This document shows positions 54,348-63,083 of a stretch of DNA of 64,000 bases, in pieces. The stretch lies in contig NZ_CAAF010000014.1 of assembly GCF_000359125.1 (NCBI RefSeq), positions 1-64,000 on the forward strand, in the 5' to 3' direction. The stretch's first letter is position 1. Every line of letters starts with the position of its first letter. The notes beneath the pieces were generated by a model. The model was not told the DNA's origin, did not search any database, and saw only the letters and a program-made list of their open reading frames with translations. Position numbers and translations under genes: made by a program. The stretch is from Mesorhizobium sp. STM 4661 (GTDB taxonomy: Bacteria; Pseudomonadota; Alphaproteobacteria; Rhizobiales; Rhizobiaceae).

Positions 54348-54513
54348 CCCCCCTCTGCCCTGCCGGGCATCTCCCCCTCAAGGGGGGAGATCGGCAGCTT
54401 CGCCTGCAGCGCTTCTCCCGCAACGTTGGAGATTGGCGAAAGCCTTAGCGACATCCAATCTCCCCCCTTGAGGGGGAGATGTCCGGCAGGACAGAGGGGG
54501 GCGCTGTCCCGCC
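54348..54513. repeat. Paired inverted intergenic element
   Basis: Two facing copies of the C-rich element seen at 1341-1530. The right copy with its flank (54431-54513) matches 61328-61410 at 80 of 83 positions. Lies between convergent genes and fills the gap 54281-54552. Confidence 0.8.
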
Positions 54514-54552
54514 GACATCTCGCAAGATTGCGCATCGCCGCAGCGCCATGCC

Positions 54553-57500
54553 CTATTGAAAATTGCGCCCCTTGGGCATGACCCTTTCTGCCTTCCCCGA
54601 CAGCGTTGCGATCTCCCGCCTGTCGTTCTGCACGACAGGTGCGTCGGACTTCTCCTCCAGCAGCGTTGCCAGCCAGGGCGTCAGATCCTCGATCTTTTCG
54701 GCGACGATATGGATGACGTCGGATTCCGACTGCAACTTGCCGGTGACGCGGACGAACCTTGCTCCCATGACAATGGGCCGGTAGCGGGTAAAGGTCCGTT
54801 CCCAGAAAATGACGTTGGCGACCGCCTGTTCGTCCTCCAGCGTCAGGAAGATCGCATTGCCCTTGCCCGGGCGCTGACGCACGAGCACGAGGCCCGCGAC
54901 GGAGACCCGCCTGCCATCGCGCACCGAAGGGAGGCGCGCATTCGGCGTCACTCCGGAGCGGTCCAGCCGTTCACGCAGAAAGGCGACGGGATGCGCCTTC
55001 AGCGACAGGCCGAGCGAACGGTAGTCATGGATGACATGCTCGCCGAGCGGCATTTTCGGTAGCTTCGTCTCGGGCTCGAGATCGCGCAGGCGGATATTCT
55101 TCTGGTCGAACAGCGGCAGCATCTCGGCGGCGCTCTTGCCATCGAGCGCGCGGACCGCCCACAGCGCCGCGCGCCGGTCAAGGCCGATCGAGCGGAAGGC
55201 ATCCGCCTGCGCCAGTTTCTCGATCTCGTCGACATCGAGGCCCGAGCGCAGCCAGACATCCCTGACGGTTTCGTAACCTTCGCCGCGCCTCGACACGAAT
55301 ATGTCCATGCGATCCTTGGAAAGCCCCTTGATCTGGCGGAAGCCGAGCCGCACGGCATGATTGGTCCTTATGACGCCGCGCATCCCGGCATGGCGGGCGA
55401 GGGTGCGGGCCGGATCGAAGGCCGATTCCTCCAGGGCGCAGTCCCAGCCGGAGAAATTGACGTCGGCCGCGCGGATGTCGACGCCATGGTCGCGGGCATC
55501 GCGGACGAGCTGCGCCGGCTGGTAGAAGCCCATCGGCTGCGAATTCAGGATCGCGGCGCAGAACACGTCGGGATAGAAGGTCTTGAACCAGCAGGAGGCA
55601 TAGACCAGCAGGGCGAAAGAGGCGGCGTGGCTTTCGGGAAAGCCGTATTCGCCAAAACCTTCGATCTGCTTGAAGCAGCGCTCGGCGAAGTCCTTCTCGT
55701 AACCCCTGCCGACCATGCCGTCGATCATGCGCTGGCGATAATTGCCGATCGTGCCGGTGCGCTTGAAGGTGGCCATGGCGCGGCGCAATTCATCGGCCTC
55801 GCCCGGCCTGAAGCCGCCGGCGACGATGGCGATCTTCATCGCCTGTTCCTGGAACAGGGGGACGCCCAGCGTCTTGCCGAGAATCTTTTCCAATTCCGGC
55901 TTGGGATATTCGGGTTTCTCCTTGCCTTGCCGGCGGCGCAGATAGGGATGCACCATGTCGCCCTGGATCGGGCCTGGCCGCACGATCGCCACCTCGATGA
56001 CGAGGTCATAGAAGGTGCGCGGCTTCAAGCGCGGCAGCATCGACATCTGGGCGCGGGATTCGATCTGGAAGACGCCGAGCGTGTCGGCGCGGCAGATCAT
56101 GTCGTAGACCCTTTCGTCCCTCTCCGGCAGCGTCGCCAGTCCCAGCGGACGGTCATACTCGTCCCGGACATCGTAGTGATTGTGCAGAAGGGTGAAGGCG
56201 CGTTTCAGGCAGGTCAGCATGCCGAGCGCCAGCACATCGACCTTGAGGATCTTCACCGCGTCGAGATCGTCCTTGTCCCACTCGACCATCTTGCGCTCGT
56301 CCATCGCCGTCTTGACGATGGGCACGATCTCGTCGAGCCGGTCCCTGGTGATGACGAAGCCGCCGACATGCTGGGAGAGATGCCGGGGAAAGCCCATGAT
56401 CTCGTTGGCGCGTTCGATCACCTGCCTTGCCAGCGGGTCGGTGCGGTCGATGCCGCCGGCGTGGGCCTCCTTTTCGCCGAGTTCCGAGGTCGACCAGCCC
56501 CAGATCGAGCTGGACAATGCGCTGCGGACATCCTCGGACAGGCCCATCGCCTTGGCCACTTCGCGCAGCGCCGAGCGGCCGCGATAGCTGATGACGGCGG
56601 CGGCCAGCGCCGTGCGCTTGGCGCTGTATTTCGTATAGATGTACTGGATCACCTCCTCGCGCCGCTCATGCTCGAAGTCGACGTCGATGTCGGGCGGCTC
56701 GTTTCTTTCCTCGGAAATGAAACGCTCGAACAGCGTATCGATCCTGTCGGGGCCGACTTCGGTGATGCCGATGCAGAAGCAGACGATCGAATTGGCGGCG
56801 GAACCGCGTCCCTGGCAGAGAATGTCCTGGCCGCGGGCGAATTTGACGATGTCATGGACGGTCAGGAAATAGCGCGCGTAGTTCAGGCGCTCGATCAGGC
56901 TGAGCTCTTCGCGAATGCGCTGCATTACGGAAGCGGGGACGCCCGCCGGATAGCGCGTGGCGGCCCCCTCCCTGGCCAATCGTTCGAGCTCGGCCTGTGG
57001 CCCGAGGCCCGATTCCGTCGGCTCGTCGGGGTAGTTGTACTGGAGGTCGCTGAGCGAGAAGGTCAGCTCGCTGGCGAAACGCAGCGTTTCCGCCAGCGCC
57101 TCCGGATGGCGGCGGAACAGGCGGGCCATCTCGACTGGCGGCTTCAGATGACGCTCGGCATTGGCCGCCAGCTCCAGCCCGACCTCGCCGACAGGCATAT
57201 TGAGGCGGATCGCCGTCAGCACATCCTGCAGCGGGCGCCGCTCGGCGGTGTGATAGAGGATGTCGTTGGTCGCCATCAGCGGCACGCCTGATGCCTCGGC
57301 AATCGCCGCCGCCTGCTCGATGCGGTAGCGGTCATTGCCACGATAATCCGGCGCAACGGCAAGCCGTAGGTTCCTGCCGAAGCGATCCCTAAGCTGGCTA
57401 ATCAATGCGAGACTATCATCCGCGCCTGCCGTCAATTCGGGCAGGACGGCCAGCGACAGCAGATCGCCCCATTCGAGAAGATCGCTTCGCCGCAAAAGGG

Positions 57501-57837
57501 TCGCGCCTTTCTCGTTTTCGTCGCGCAGATTGGCTTGCGTCAGCATGCGGCAGAGATGACCCCAGCCCTTGCGGTCCCGCGGATAGGCGAGAATATCCGG
57601 CGTGCCGTCGCAAAAAACCAGGCGGCAGCCGGGATGGTAAGGCAGCTTCTCCACCTTGGCCTGCTGCCAGGCGCGCACGACGCCGGCAACCGTGTTGCGG
57701 TCGGCAAGGCCGATCGAGGAGAAGCCGAGGAACTTGGCCGTGACCACCAGTTCCTCCGGCTTGGAGGCGCCGCGCAGGAACGAAAAATTCGACTGGATGC
57801 CGAATTCGGCATAGGGAACGATGGTCGGCGCGTTCAT
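54553..57837 (-). CDS. dnaE2: Error-prone DNA polymerase DnaE2 (ImuC)
   Basis: 1094 residues, the C-family polymerase of the mutasome used for translesion synthesis after DNA damage. The N-terminal PHP domain starts [20 protein letters not shown]. The polymerase catalytic Asp triplet lies in [13 protein letters not shown] (about 381-393), and QFIES-like [13 protein letters not shown] follows. The C-terminal OB-fold region has [14 protein letters not shown]. The start is ATG 57837, which overlaps the imuB stop by four bases; a longer frame reaches 58047 inside imuB. Last gene of the imuA-imuB-dnaE2 operon, under LexA control. Confidence 0.96.
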   Translation of the reverse strand: MNAPTIVPYAEFGIQSNFSFLRGASKPEELVVTAKFLGFSSIGLADRNTVAGVVRAWQQAKVEKLPYHPGCRLVFCDGTPDILAYPRDRKGWGHLCRMLTQANLRDENEKGATLLRRSDLLEWGDLLSLAVLPELTAGADDSLALISQLRDRFGRNLRLAVAPDYRGNDRYRIEQAAAIAEASGVPLMATNDILYHTAERRPLQDVLTAIRLNMPVGEVGLELAANAERHLKPPVEMARLFRRHPEALAETLRFASELTFSLSDLQYNYPDEPTESGLGPQAELERLAREGAATRYPAGVPASVMQRIREELSLIERLNYARYFLTVHDIVKFARGQDILCQGRGSAANSIVCFCIGITEVGPDRIDTLFERFISEERNEPPDIDVDFEHERREEVIQYIYTKYSAKRTALAAAVISYRGRSALREVAKAMGLSEDVRSALSSSIWGWSTSELGEKEAHAGGIDRTDPLARQVIERANEIMGFPRHLSQHVGGFVITRDRLDEIVPIVKTAMDERKMVEWDKDDLDAVKILKVDVLALGMLTCLKRAFTLLHNHYDVRDEYDRPLGLATLPERDERVYDMICRADTLGVFQIESRAQMSMLPRLKPRTFYDLVIEVAIVRPGPIQGDMVHPYLRRRQGKEKPEYPKPELEKILGKTLGVPLFQEQAMKIAIVAGGFRPGEADELRRAMATFKRTGTIGNYRQRMIDGMVGRGYEKDFAERCFKQIEGFGEYGFPESHAASFALLVYASCWFKTFYPDVFCAAILNSQPMGFYQPAQLVRDARDHGVDIRAADVNFSGWDCALEESAFDPARTLARHAGMRGVIRTNHAVRLGFRQIKGLSKDRMDIFVSRRGEGYETVRDVWLRSGLDVDEIEKLAQADAFRSIGLDRRAALWAVRALDGKSAAEMLPLFDQKNIRLRDLEPETKLPKMPLGEHVIHDYRSLGLSLKAHPVAFLRERLDRSGVTPNARLPSVRDGRRVSVAGLVLVRQRPGKGNAIFLTLEDEQAVANVIFWERTFTRYRPIVMGARFVRVTGKLQSESDVIHIVAEKIEDLTPWLATLLEEKSDAPVVQNDRREIATLSGKAERVMPKGRNFQ

Positions 57838-59501
57838 GCGAAAACCCCATGCATGAACCAGCGCGGCGGAACTTGAGAGGCGCCGTAAAGGCCCTGGCGG
57901 TAGAGCCAGTAGCGGCGGCCGTCGCTGTCCTCGATGCGGAAATAATCGCGGGTCGGCGCGTCCTCGCCGCCCTGCCCCCGCCACCATTCCGGCGCGATGC
58001 GTTCGGGCCCCTCGGCGCGCGCCACACGATACAAGGCCCGCCGCCAACGGAAATTCATCGGCGGTCCCTCAGGCATTTCGGTGGCCGGCACCTCGATCGG
58101 CTCGGGCGAGCGGAACAGCCGGATCGGCCGCTCCAGTGGGTAGATCGTGGCCGGTGGGTGGATCGTGGCCGGCGGATAGATTGTCATGAGCGGATTTCTG
58201 TCCGGCTTCCTCGGCGGCGAGGTCCTTTGCGGGGCCTCCGAGAAAGGGACAGTGGCGACGGCGCGCTCCGGCAGATGGCTCTCGACAGTAACCGGCCGCA
58301 GGACCGCGCCGTCACCGAGGCGGGCGCGGATGCGGTCGGCGAACAGCGCGATATCGGCGTCGCAATCATCCGTCTCGCCGGTGAGATCCGCCTGCTGCAT
58401 GTCGAAGGCCGCCGCCGACAGCACCGAGAGCCGCACAAGGTCGAAGCCATAGCCGGCATCGATATCCTGTTCGAGCGCGGCCAGCCTTTCGTGGAACAAT
58501 TTTTGGATCAGCAGCGGCTCGCGCAAGGGACGCGAGGTGCCGACAGCGATGCGGCTGACGGCGCCGTCGACGCGGAAAAGCAGCAGCGCCAGCCGTCTCG
58601 CGCCCTCGCCGCGGCGCTCGAGATCGGCCTTCAACGTCGTCGCCAGCAGGCTCACCAGCCGTTCTATATCGTCGGTCAGCATGATTGGTTCGGCGAGATG
58701 GCGTTCGACCGAAAGCGGCGCCACCGGCAGGCGCGGCGACACGGCCTCGTCGAGGCGGCCGAGCGCCTGGTCGAGGCGCAACAGCAGCGAGGCGCCGAAG
58801 CGGCGGGCAAGCGGCGCGCGGGGTGCTGTCATGACGGCGCCCGCCGTGCGCAGGCCGACGCTTTCCAGGCTGGCGCGTATTTCGGGCTCGATGCGCAGCG
58901 CCGCCAGCGGCAAGGGGACCAGAAGCGCCTCCTCCTCGCCGCTCTGGACGATGTGGTCGCCGGCGAACCGCGCCGCCGCCCAGGCCGCGCCCGGCGTGGC
59001 GGCAAGGCCGGCGCGGACGTCAAAACCCTGATGGAAAAAGCGCGACAGGATGTCGTCCAGCATCGCGCGTTCGCCGCCGAACAGATGGGTGCAGCCGGTG
59101 ACGTCGAGGAACAGGCCGTCGATCCCGTCGAGCGCCACCAGCGGGGTGTAGCGGTCGCACCAGTCGGCGAGACCTTCGAGCAGGCGGCGGTCGGCCTCCG
59201 GATCGGCCTCGACGACGTCGATCGAGGGATGCATGGCGCGCGCATCGGCAATGCCCATGCCGCGCTTCAGGTGAAGCGCCTCAGCCCGCTCGTCGAGGGC
59301 CGATATGCGCTGGGCGTTGCGGTCGCGATGGCTGATCACGAGCGGTGGATGAGATGGCGGCAGGTGATCCGACGGGCGCGAACGCCCGGACCGCCCCAGA
59401 CGCTGGCGCAGGATCCTTTCGGCGGCGAGATGCGGGAACCACAGGGACAGGATTCTTTGCTCGTTCTTCTCCGGCCCTTCTTTCCTCGAAAACATGTTCA
59501 T
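57834..59501 (-). CDS. imuB: Y-family polymerase-like protein ImuB
   Basis: About 555 residues. The N-terminal part begins [19 protein letters not shown], and the Y-family fold continues through [15 protein letters not shown] and [17 protein letters not shown]. ImuB is a catalytically inactive Y-family member that links DnaE2 to the beta clamp. The C-terminal region ends [19 protein letters not shown], typical of ImuB. The start is ATG 59501 or 59495. It overlaps imuA by about 220 bases and dnaE2 by four, so the three are translated together. Confidence 0.95.
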   Translation of the reverse strand: MNMFSRKEGPEKNEQRILSLWFPHLAAERILRQRLGRSGRSRPSDHLPPSHPPLVISHRDRNAQRISALDERAEALHLKRGMGIADARAMHPSIDVVEADPEADRRLLEGLADWCDRYTPLVALDGIDGLFLDVTGCTHLFGGERAMLDDILSRFFHQGFDVRAGLAATPGAAWAAARFAGDHIVQSGEEEALLVPLPLAALRIEPEIRASLESVGLRTAGAVMTAPRAPLARRFGASLLLRLDQALGRLDEAVSPRLPVAPLSVERHLAEPIMLTDDIERLVSLLATTLKADLERRGEGARRLALLLFRVDGAVSRIAVGTSRPLREPLLIQKLFHERLAALEQDIDAGYGFDLVRLSVLSAAAFDMQQADLTGETDDCDADIALFADRIRARLGDGAVLRPVTVESHLPERAVATVPFSEAPQRTSPPRKPDRNPLMTIYPPATIHPPATIYPLERPIRLFRSPEPIEVPATEMPEGPPMNFRWRRALYRVARAEGPERIAPEWWRGQGGEDAPTRDYFRIEDSDGRRYWLYRQGLYGASQVPPRWFMHGVFA

Positions 59502-60321
59502 CGGGGTTCCACTCCAGTGTGAATTGTCCAGGCAAGGCGGTGCGGCTCTTGCCGATGCTGACGGTGAAGGCGGCCCGGCCGATCGAGCCGGCGAGCGGCC
59601 CGGCGATTGTCTCGCGCGATGCCGACGGCGCCGCCGATACGATGAGGCGGACGGGCGCGGTGGTCGGCTCGGCCTCGCCGGCCTGGCGCAGCAGGAACAC
59701 CGGCCGGCCGGCATTTTGTGCCCGGGCGTGCAGGCGTCTCGTCGCGGTGAGGTCCAATCGCTGCGGGCTGCCGCGTATTTCAAGGATGACAGCGGCGAGC
59801 GCCGGCATGCGGGCGGCCTCCTCGGCGACCCACAGCGCATCGACAAGCCGCGGTGCCTCGGAAAACAGCAATTCTCCGGGTTCAATGCCGAACAGGCCAT
59901 GAAGCCCCCTGGCATAGGGAAAGCCGGCCTCGCGAAAAATCTCCGATGTGCCGATCCACAGGATGGGCAGGCGCGGCTGCTGCTCTCTGAGGATCAGGCT
60001 GGCAAGCGAAAGGGCAAAGCCGGCCACGGCTCCGGCATCGCGGGTTTCAGCGCCATGGATCTCGGTCAGCGCTGCCTTCGGCAGGCCGCCACTGAGCGCG
60101 GCATCGAGAGGCGCGGCGCCGGTGCGCAGGAAGGCATCGGGCGGCGCCATGCCGCGCCGGACAATTGTCAGAGTCCGGGAGGTGACACCCGCGTCAGGAG
60201 GCAAGCCAGCCGGGGTTGCGCGAGCCGGCGCCTGCAGGCGCTCGGGCAGCGTTCCCTCGATCTTCGCGATCTGGCGGCGCAGGGCAAAAACAGTCTCCCG
60301 CGCCACGGCGGTCATCGCCAT
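59281..60321 (-). CDS. imuA: Mutasome accessory protein ImuA
   Basis: 346 residues, a RecA/SulA-like fold protein that partners ImuB and DnaE2. LDAALSGGLPKAALTEIHG resembles a Walker A region of the RecA fold, and RLPILWIGTSEIFREAG and GRPVFLLRQAG follow. After [14 protein letters not shown] the C-terminal 80 residues are Pro/Arg-rich and coincide with the imuB overlap, so this tail is probably unstructured. First gene of the SOS operon, with a LexA box just upstream. Confidence 0.92.
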   Translation of the reverse strand: MAMTAVARETVFALRRQIAKIEGTLPERLQAPARATPAGLPPDAGVTSRTLTIVRRGMAPPDAFLRTGAAPLDAALSGGLPKAALTEIHGAETRDAGAVAGFALSLASLILREQQPRLPILWIGTSEIFREAGFPYARGLHGLFGIEPGELLFSEAPRLVDALWVAEEAARMPALAAVILEIRGSPQRLDLTATRRLHARAQNAGRPVFLLRQAGEAEPTTAPVRLIVSAAPSASRETIAGPLAGSIGRAAFTVSIGKSRTALPGQFTLEWNPDEHVFEERRAGEERAKNPVPVVPASRRRKDPAPASGAVRAFAPVGSPAAISSTARDQPSRPQRPAHIGPRRAG

Positions 60322-60345
60322 GACGGTCAGCTTCCACTCACAATT

Positions 60346-60360
60346 GTTCCTGTTATGTTC
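60346..60360. promoter_or_regulatory. SOS (LexA) box of the imuA-imuB-dnaE2 operon
   Basis: GTTC-N7-GTTC (GAAC-N7-GAAC on the transcribed minus strand) centred 25-35 bases upstream of the imuA start. This direct repeat is the established LexA operator of alphaproteobacteria, and this operon is a standard LexA target. Spacing is exact; both half-sites are perfect. Confidence 0.92.
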
Positions 60361-60485
60361 TTATAGATTCCAGAGGGGGATCGAAGAGTCAAGCGGAGTC
60401 ATGTGGAATTTATTCCTGCTCACCAAGACCCAGCCAGGGCAATTGCTTCAGATTTGAACCGTCCAATCATCCTTTCCGGTGTCGG

Positions 60486-60655
60486 CGCTGCCCCTCATCT
60501 GGCTGCCGCCATCTTCTCCCCGTAAACGGGAGAAGGACGCTTTTGTCGATCATCTCGCCAATCACAGGCAGGAAGGGCGCTGGCGTTGCGGTCGGCTTCT
60601 TTCTCCCCGTTTACGGGGAGAAATGCCCGGCAGGGCAATGAGGGGCGGTGCCGAT
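60486..60655. repeat. Inverted-repeat element
   Basis: Two inverted TTCTCCCCGTAAACGGGAGAA-type hairpins (near 60509-60535 and 60600-60624) within outer CCCCTCAT/ATGAGGGG ends. A relative of the 6511-6724 element by its ends and layout. With the SOS box it accounts for the 452-base gap 60322-60773; no gene seen there. Confidence 0.7.
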
Positions 60656-60773
60656 ATCGACAATTGATCGTCTCCAACACGAGTTGCGCGCGATCTTCTG
60701 TCTGAAGCAGTTGCATTGGCTCATTTGCCTCGCCCGGCGCGAAAGCCTATATGCCGGGATCAAAGGACAAAGC

Positions 60774-61196
60774 ATGGCCCGCATCTACAAGACCCGCACC
60801 TGGCACGCCGAGCTTTCGCCGTCGATTGAGGAAATGGAGTTCCTGGCGCTGGAGGCCTATGCCCATCTGCCGGAGGATTTCCGCAAGCTGACCGGCGAGA
60901 TCGTCATCCAGATCGCCGAATTCCCGACCGACGAGATCATGGACGATCTGTCGCTGGAAACGCCGTTCGACCTGCTCGGCCTGTTCGAGGGGCGCGGCAT
61001 CGCCGAGCGCTGGAACCCGCAGACCGGGGAGGGGCCGAACCGCATCACGCTCTACCGCCGCGCCATCCTCGACTACTGGTCGGAGAACGAGGAGACGCTG
61101 GGCGACATCGTCACCCATGTGCTGATCCACGAGATCGGCCACCATTTCGGCCTGTCGGACGACGATATGGAGAAGATCGAAGAGGCGGCGGAGTGA
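60774..61196 (+). CDS. Minimal metallopeptidase-like protein (Zincin_1 family)
   Basis: 140 residues from the ATG at 60774 with AAAGGA six bases upstream. The zinc-protease HExxH motif is LIHEIGHHFGLSD (residues 118-130). The preceding part (EFLALEAYAHLPEDFRKLTG) and the ERWNPQTGEGPNRITLYRR strand match the small bacterial family of minimal metalloprotease-like proteins. Cytosolic; substrate unknown. Confidence 0.9.
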   Translation: MARIYKTRTWHAELSPSIEEMEFLALEAYAHLPEDFRKLTGEIVIQIAEFPTDEIMDDLSLETPFDLLGLFEGRGIAERWNPQTGEGPNRITLYRRAILDYWSENEETLGDIVTHVLIHEIGHHFGLSDDDMEKIEEAAE

Positions 61197-61241
61197 CAGG
61201 CAAGAGCACGACTGCTCATAACTGACGTCTCATTCCTTCGC

Positions 61242-61410
61242 GCCCCCCTCTGGCCTGCCGGCCATCTCCCCCTCAAGGGGGGGAGATTGGCAGTTTCGCC
61301 GACCGCGCCCACTTCCTTAACGTCGATGATTGGCGAAAGCCGATGCGACATCCAATCTCCCCCCTTGAGGGGGAGATGTCCGGCAGGACAGAGGGGGGCG
61401 CTGTCCCGCC
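61242..61410. repeat. Paired inverted intergenic element
   Basis: Facing copies of the C-rich element at 61242-61293 and 61351-61410; the right copy with flank is almost identical to 54431-54513. Lies between the convergent zincin and DUF1737 genes and fills the gap 61197-61444. Confidence 0.8.
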
Positions 61411-61444
61411 AGCATTTCGAAGAGATCTGCGCAGTACGGCTGGC

Positions 61445-61651
61445 CTACCAATCGCTGAGCTTGGTATTGGGACCGTATTCCTGGCCCTCGACATCCTTCA
61501 CCACGGCCTGGCCGCAGCGCATGGTCTTGCCCTTCTTGTCATAGGCATAGGTCGGCGAGCCGAACAGGTGCCAGCCCTTGTTTATCGCCGCCGTCACCTT
61601 GTGGCAGAAGCTGTTGTCGTCCGGAGCGGACAGAAAGCGGTAGAGTTTCAT
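61445..61651 (-). CDS. DUF1737 domain protein
   Basis: 68 residues from the ATG at 61651, supported by AGGAAATTAAG directly before it; a longer in-frame start at 61684 exists. MKLYRFLSAPDDNSFCHKV and INKGWHLFGSPTYAYDKKG match the small DUF1737 family. Cytosolic, function unknown. It follows the CoA lyase gene on the same strand and may share its transcript. Confidence 0.88.
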   Translation of the reverse strand: MKLYRFLSAPDDNSFCHKVTAAINKGWHLFGSPTYAYDKKGKTMRCGQAVVKDVEGQEYGPNTKLSDW

Positions 61652-61684
61652 CTTAATTTCCTGTCGTGAGTGCCCGCTACCCAA

Positions 61685-62563
61685 TCATGCGCTGATGGCG
61701 GCGGCCTTCGCCAGCAGTTTTTCGGCCTGGGCGAGATGCAGCCGCTCGACCATTCTTCCATTCAGCGCAATCACGTCCTTCCCGGTATTTTCGGCCAGCG
61801 AAAAGGCATCCTTCACCGCGCGCGCCTCGGCCAGCGCTTCGGGCGATGGCGCAAAGGCCCGGTTCGCCGCCTCGATCTGGGCCGGGTGGATCAGTGACTT
61901 GCCGTCGAAGCCCATGGCGGCGGCTTCCGCGCATTCGCGCGCAAAGGCATCAGAATCGCGAAAATCGTTGGACACGCCGTCGAGCACATCGAGGCCGCCG
62001 GCGCGCGCCGCCAGCACCATCTGCATCAGCCATGGCACGAGATAGCGCCGGTCCGGCGTGGCGAGAATGCCGGTGTCCTTGACCAGATCGTTCGTTCCGG
62101 CAACGAAACAACTTAGCCGCGAGGCCGGATCGCGGCCGAGTTCGGCGATGGCGCCGATGTTGAGCAGCGCCTTGGGCGTCTCGATCATCGCCCAGAGTTT
62201 CACCTCGTCCGGGGCGAAATTGTCGTCGAGGACGTCGCCGGCTTCGAGGATGTCGCGCGGCGTGTCGACCTTCGGCAGAAGGATGCCGTCGGGCTCGCAG
62301 CGTACCGCGGCCATCAGGTCGTCGGCGCCCCATTCGCTGGCGAGCGCATTGACGCGCACGACCATCTCGCAACGCCGGCCGGCGCGGTCGGCGAAAATGC
62401 CAGCCAGCTTTTCACGCGCGGCGATCTTGTCGGCCGGAGCAACGGCATTCTCGAGATCGATGATGACGGCGTCGCAGGCCAGCGCCGGCAACTTGGCCAG
62501 CGCCTTGCCGTTCGAGGCCGGGACGTAGAGCACCGAGCGGCGCGGGCGATAGATTTGCGTCAT
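61685..62563 (-). CDS. HpcH/HpaI-type CoA ester lyase (citrate lyase beta-like)
   Basis: 292 residues from the ATG at 62563; the frame upstream runs into a repeat. Cleaves or forms a C-C bond of a 3-hydroxyacyl-CoA such as malyl-CoA or citramalyl-CoA (family knowledge). Characteristic motifs: RSVLYVPASNGKALAKLPAL, DAVIIDLENAVAP, ILLPKVDTPRDI, WAMIETPKALLNI, GTNDLVKDTG and MGFDGKSLIHPAQIEAANRA. Two-metal-like Glu/Asp ligands are in place. Substrate not resolved. Confidence 0.9.
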   Translation of the reverse strand: MTQIYRPRRSVLYVPASNGKALAKLPALACDAVIIDLENAVAPADKIAAREKLAGIFADRAGRRCEMVVRVNALASEWGADDLMAAVRCEPDGILLPKVDTPRDILEAGDVLDDNFAPDEVKLWAMIETPKALLNIGAIAELGRDPASRLSCFVAGTNDLVKDTGILATPDRRYLVPWLMQMVLAARAGGLDVLDGVSNDFRDSDAFARECAEAAAMGFDGKSLIHPAQIEAANRAFAPSPEALAEARAVKDAFSLAENTGKDVIALNGRMVERLHLAQAEKLLAKAAAISA

Positions 62564-62631
62564 GTCCGATCTATGCCGCCTGCGGCGGGCCGAGGCAAGC
62601 ATGCCGGGAAATCGGGCTTGCGCTCTTGGTT

Positions 62632-62828
62632 CCTCGCCCCCGCGAAGCGGGGGAGAGGTGGCCCGGCGAAGCCGGGTCGGAGAGGGGGACGACAGTCGCG
62701 AAGCCAAATCCGGTGAGGGATGGAGCGCGAGACTGGTCATAATGCGACGTCAGCTCCCAGACGTCCCGAAGGCCCCCTCTCCGTCCCGGCTTCGCCGGGC
62801 CACCTCTCCCCACTTCGTGGGGCGAGGA
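62632..62828. repeat. Large inverted repeat
   Basis: Left arm 62632-62690 (CCTCGCCCCCGCGAAGCGGG, GAGAGGTGGCCCGGCGAAGC) and right arm 62771-62828 (GGCTTCGCCGGGCCACCTCT, CCCCACTTCGTGGGGCGAGG) are near-complementary, and each arm also contains internal hairpins. Typical of a rhizobial intergenic mosaic element. It fills most of the 62564-62915 gap. Confidence 0.8.
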
Positions 62829-62915
62829 ACAACTGCACGAAAACTGCACTCCCTTGCGGAAAATCTCCTCCGGTCCGCCCCGCCGTGTCCTTGCCGGCAC
62901 GCGAAGGAGGCGAGC

Positions 62916-63083
62916 ATGCAAGATCAAGGAAATCCTCGCTGGTCCCTGCCGTATCGGCTCCGAAACGAAGGCTGGTGGCTTGTCGATCCGCCCGCGGCGC
63001 ACCCTCTCGCCACCCTCCTCCCTTTCATCCCAACGCCCGCGCCGCGATATCCCGGCCGGGCGATCAGGAAAGTCCGGTCATGA
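62916..63083 (+). CDS. Small ORF (55 codons) coupled to the downstream membrane protein
   Basis: ATG at 62916 with AAGGAGG at 62904-62910, the best Shine-Dalgarno in its neighbourhood, five bases away. It ends TGA overlapping the next ATG (ATGA, 63080-63083). The peptide (MQDQGNPRWSLPYRLRNEGW start) is Pro/Arg/Trp-rich with no family I know. It may be a leader that sets translation of the DUF4173-like gene or a genuine small protein. Confidence 0.6.
   Translation: MQDQGNPRWSLPYRLRNEGWWLVDPPAAHPLATLLPFIPTPAPRYPGRAIRKVRS

Noticed and set aside
55357..57291. 644-codon open frame antisense to dnaE2
   Set aside because: Product is a His/Asp/Arg-rich mirror of DnaE2 without any family features.
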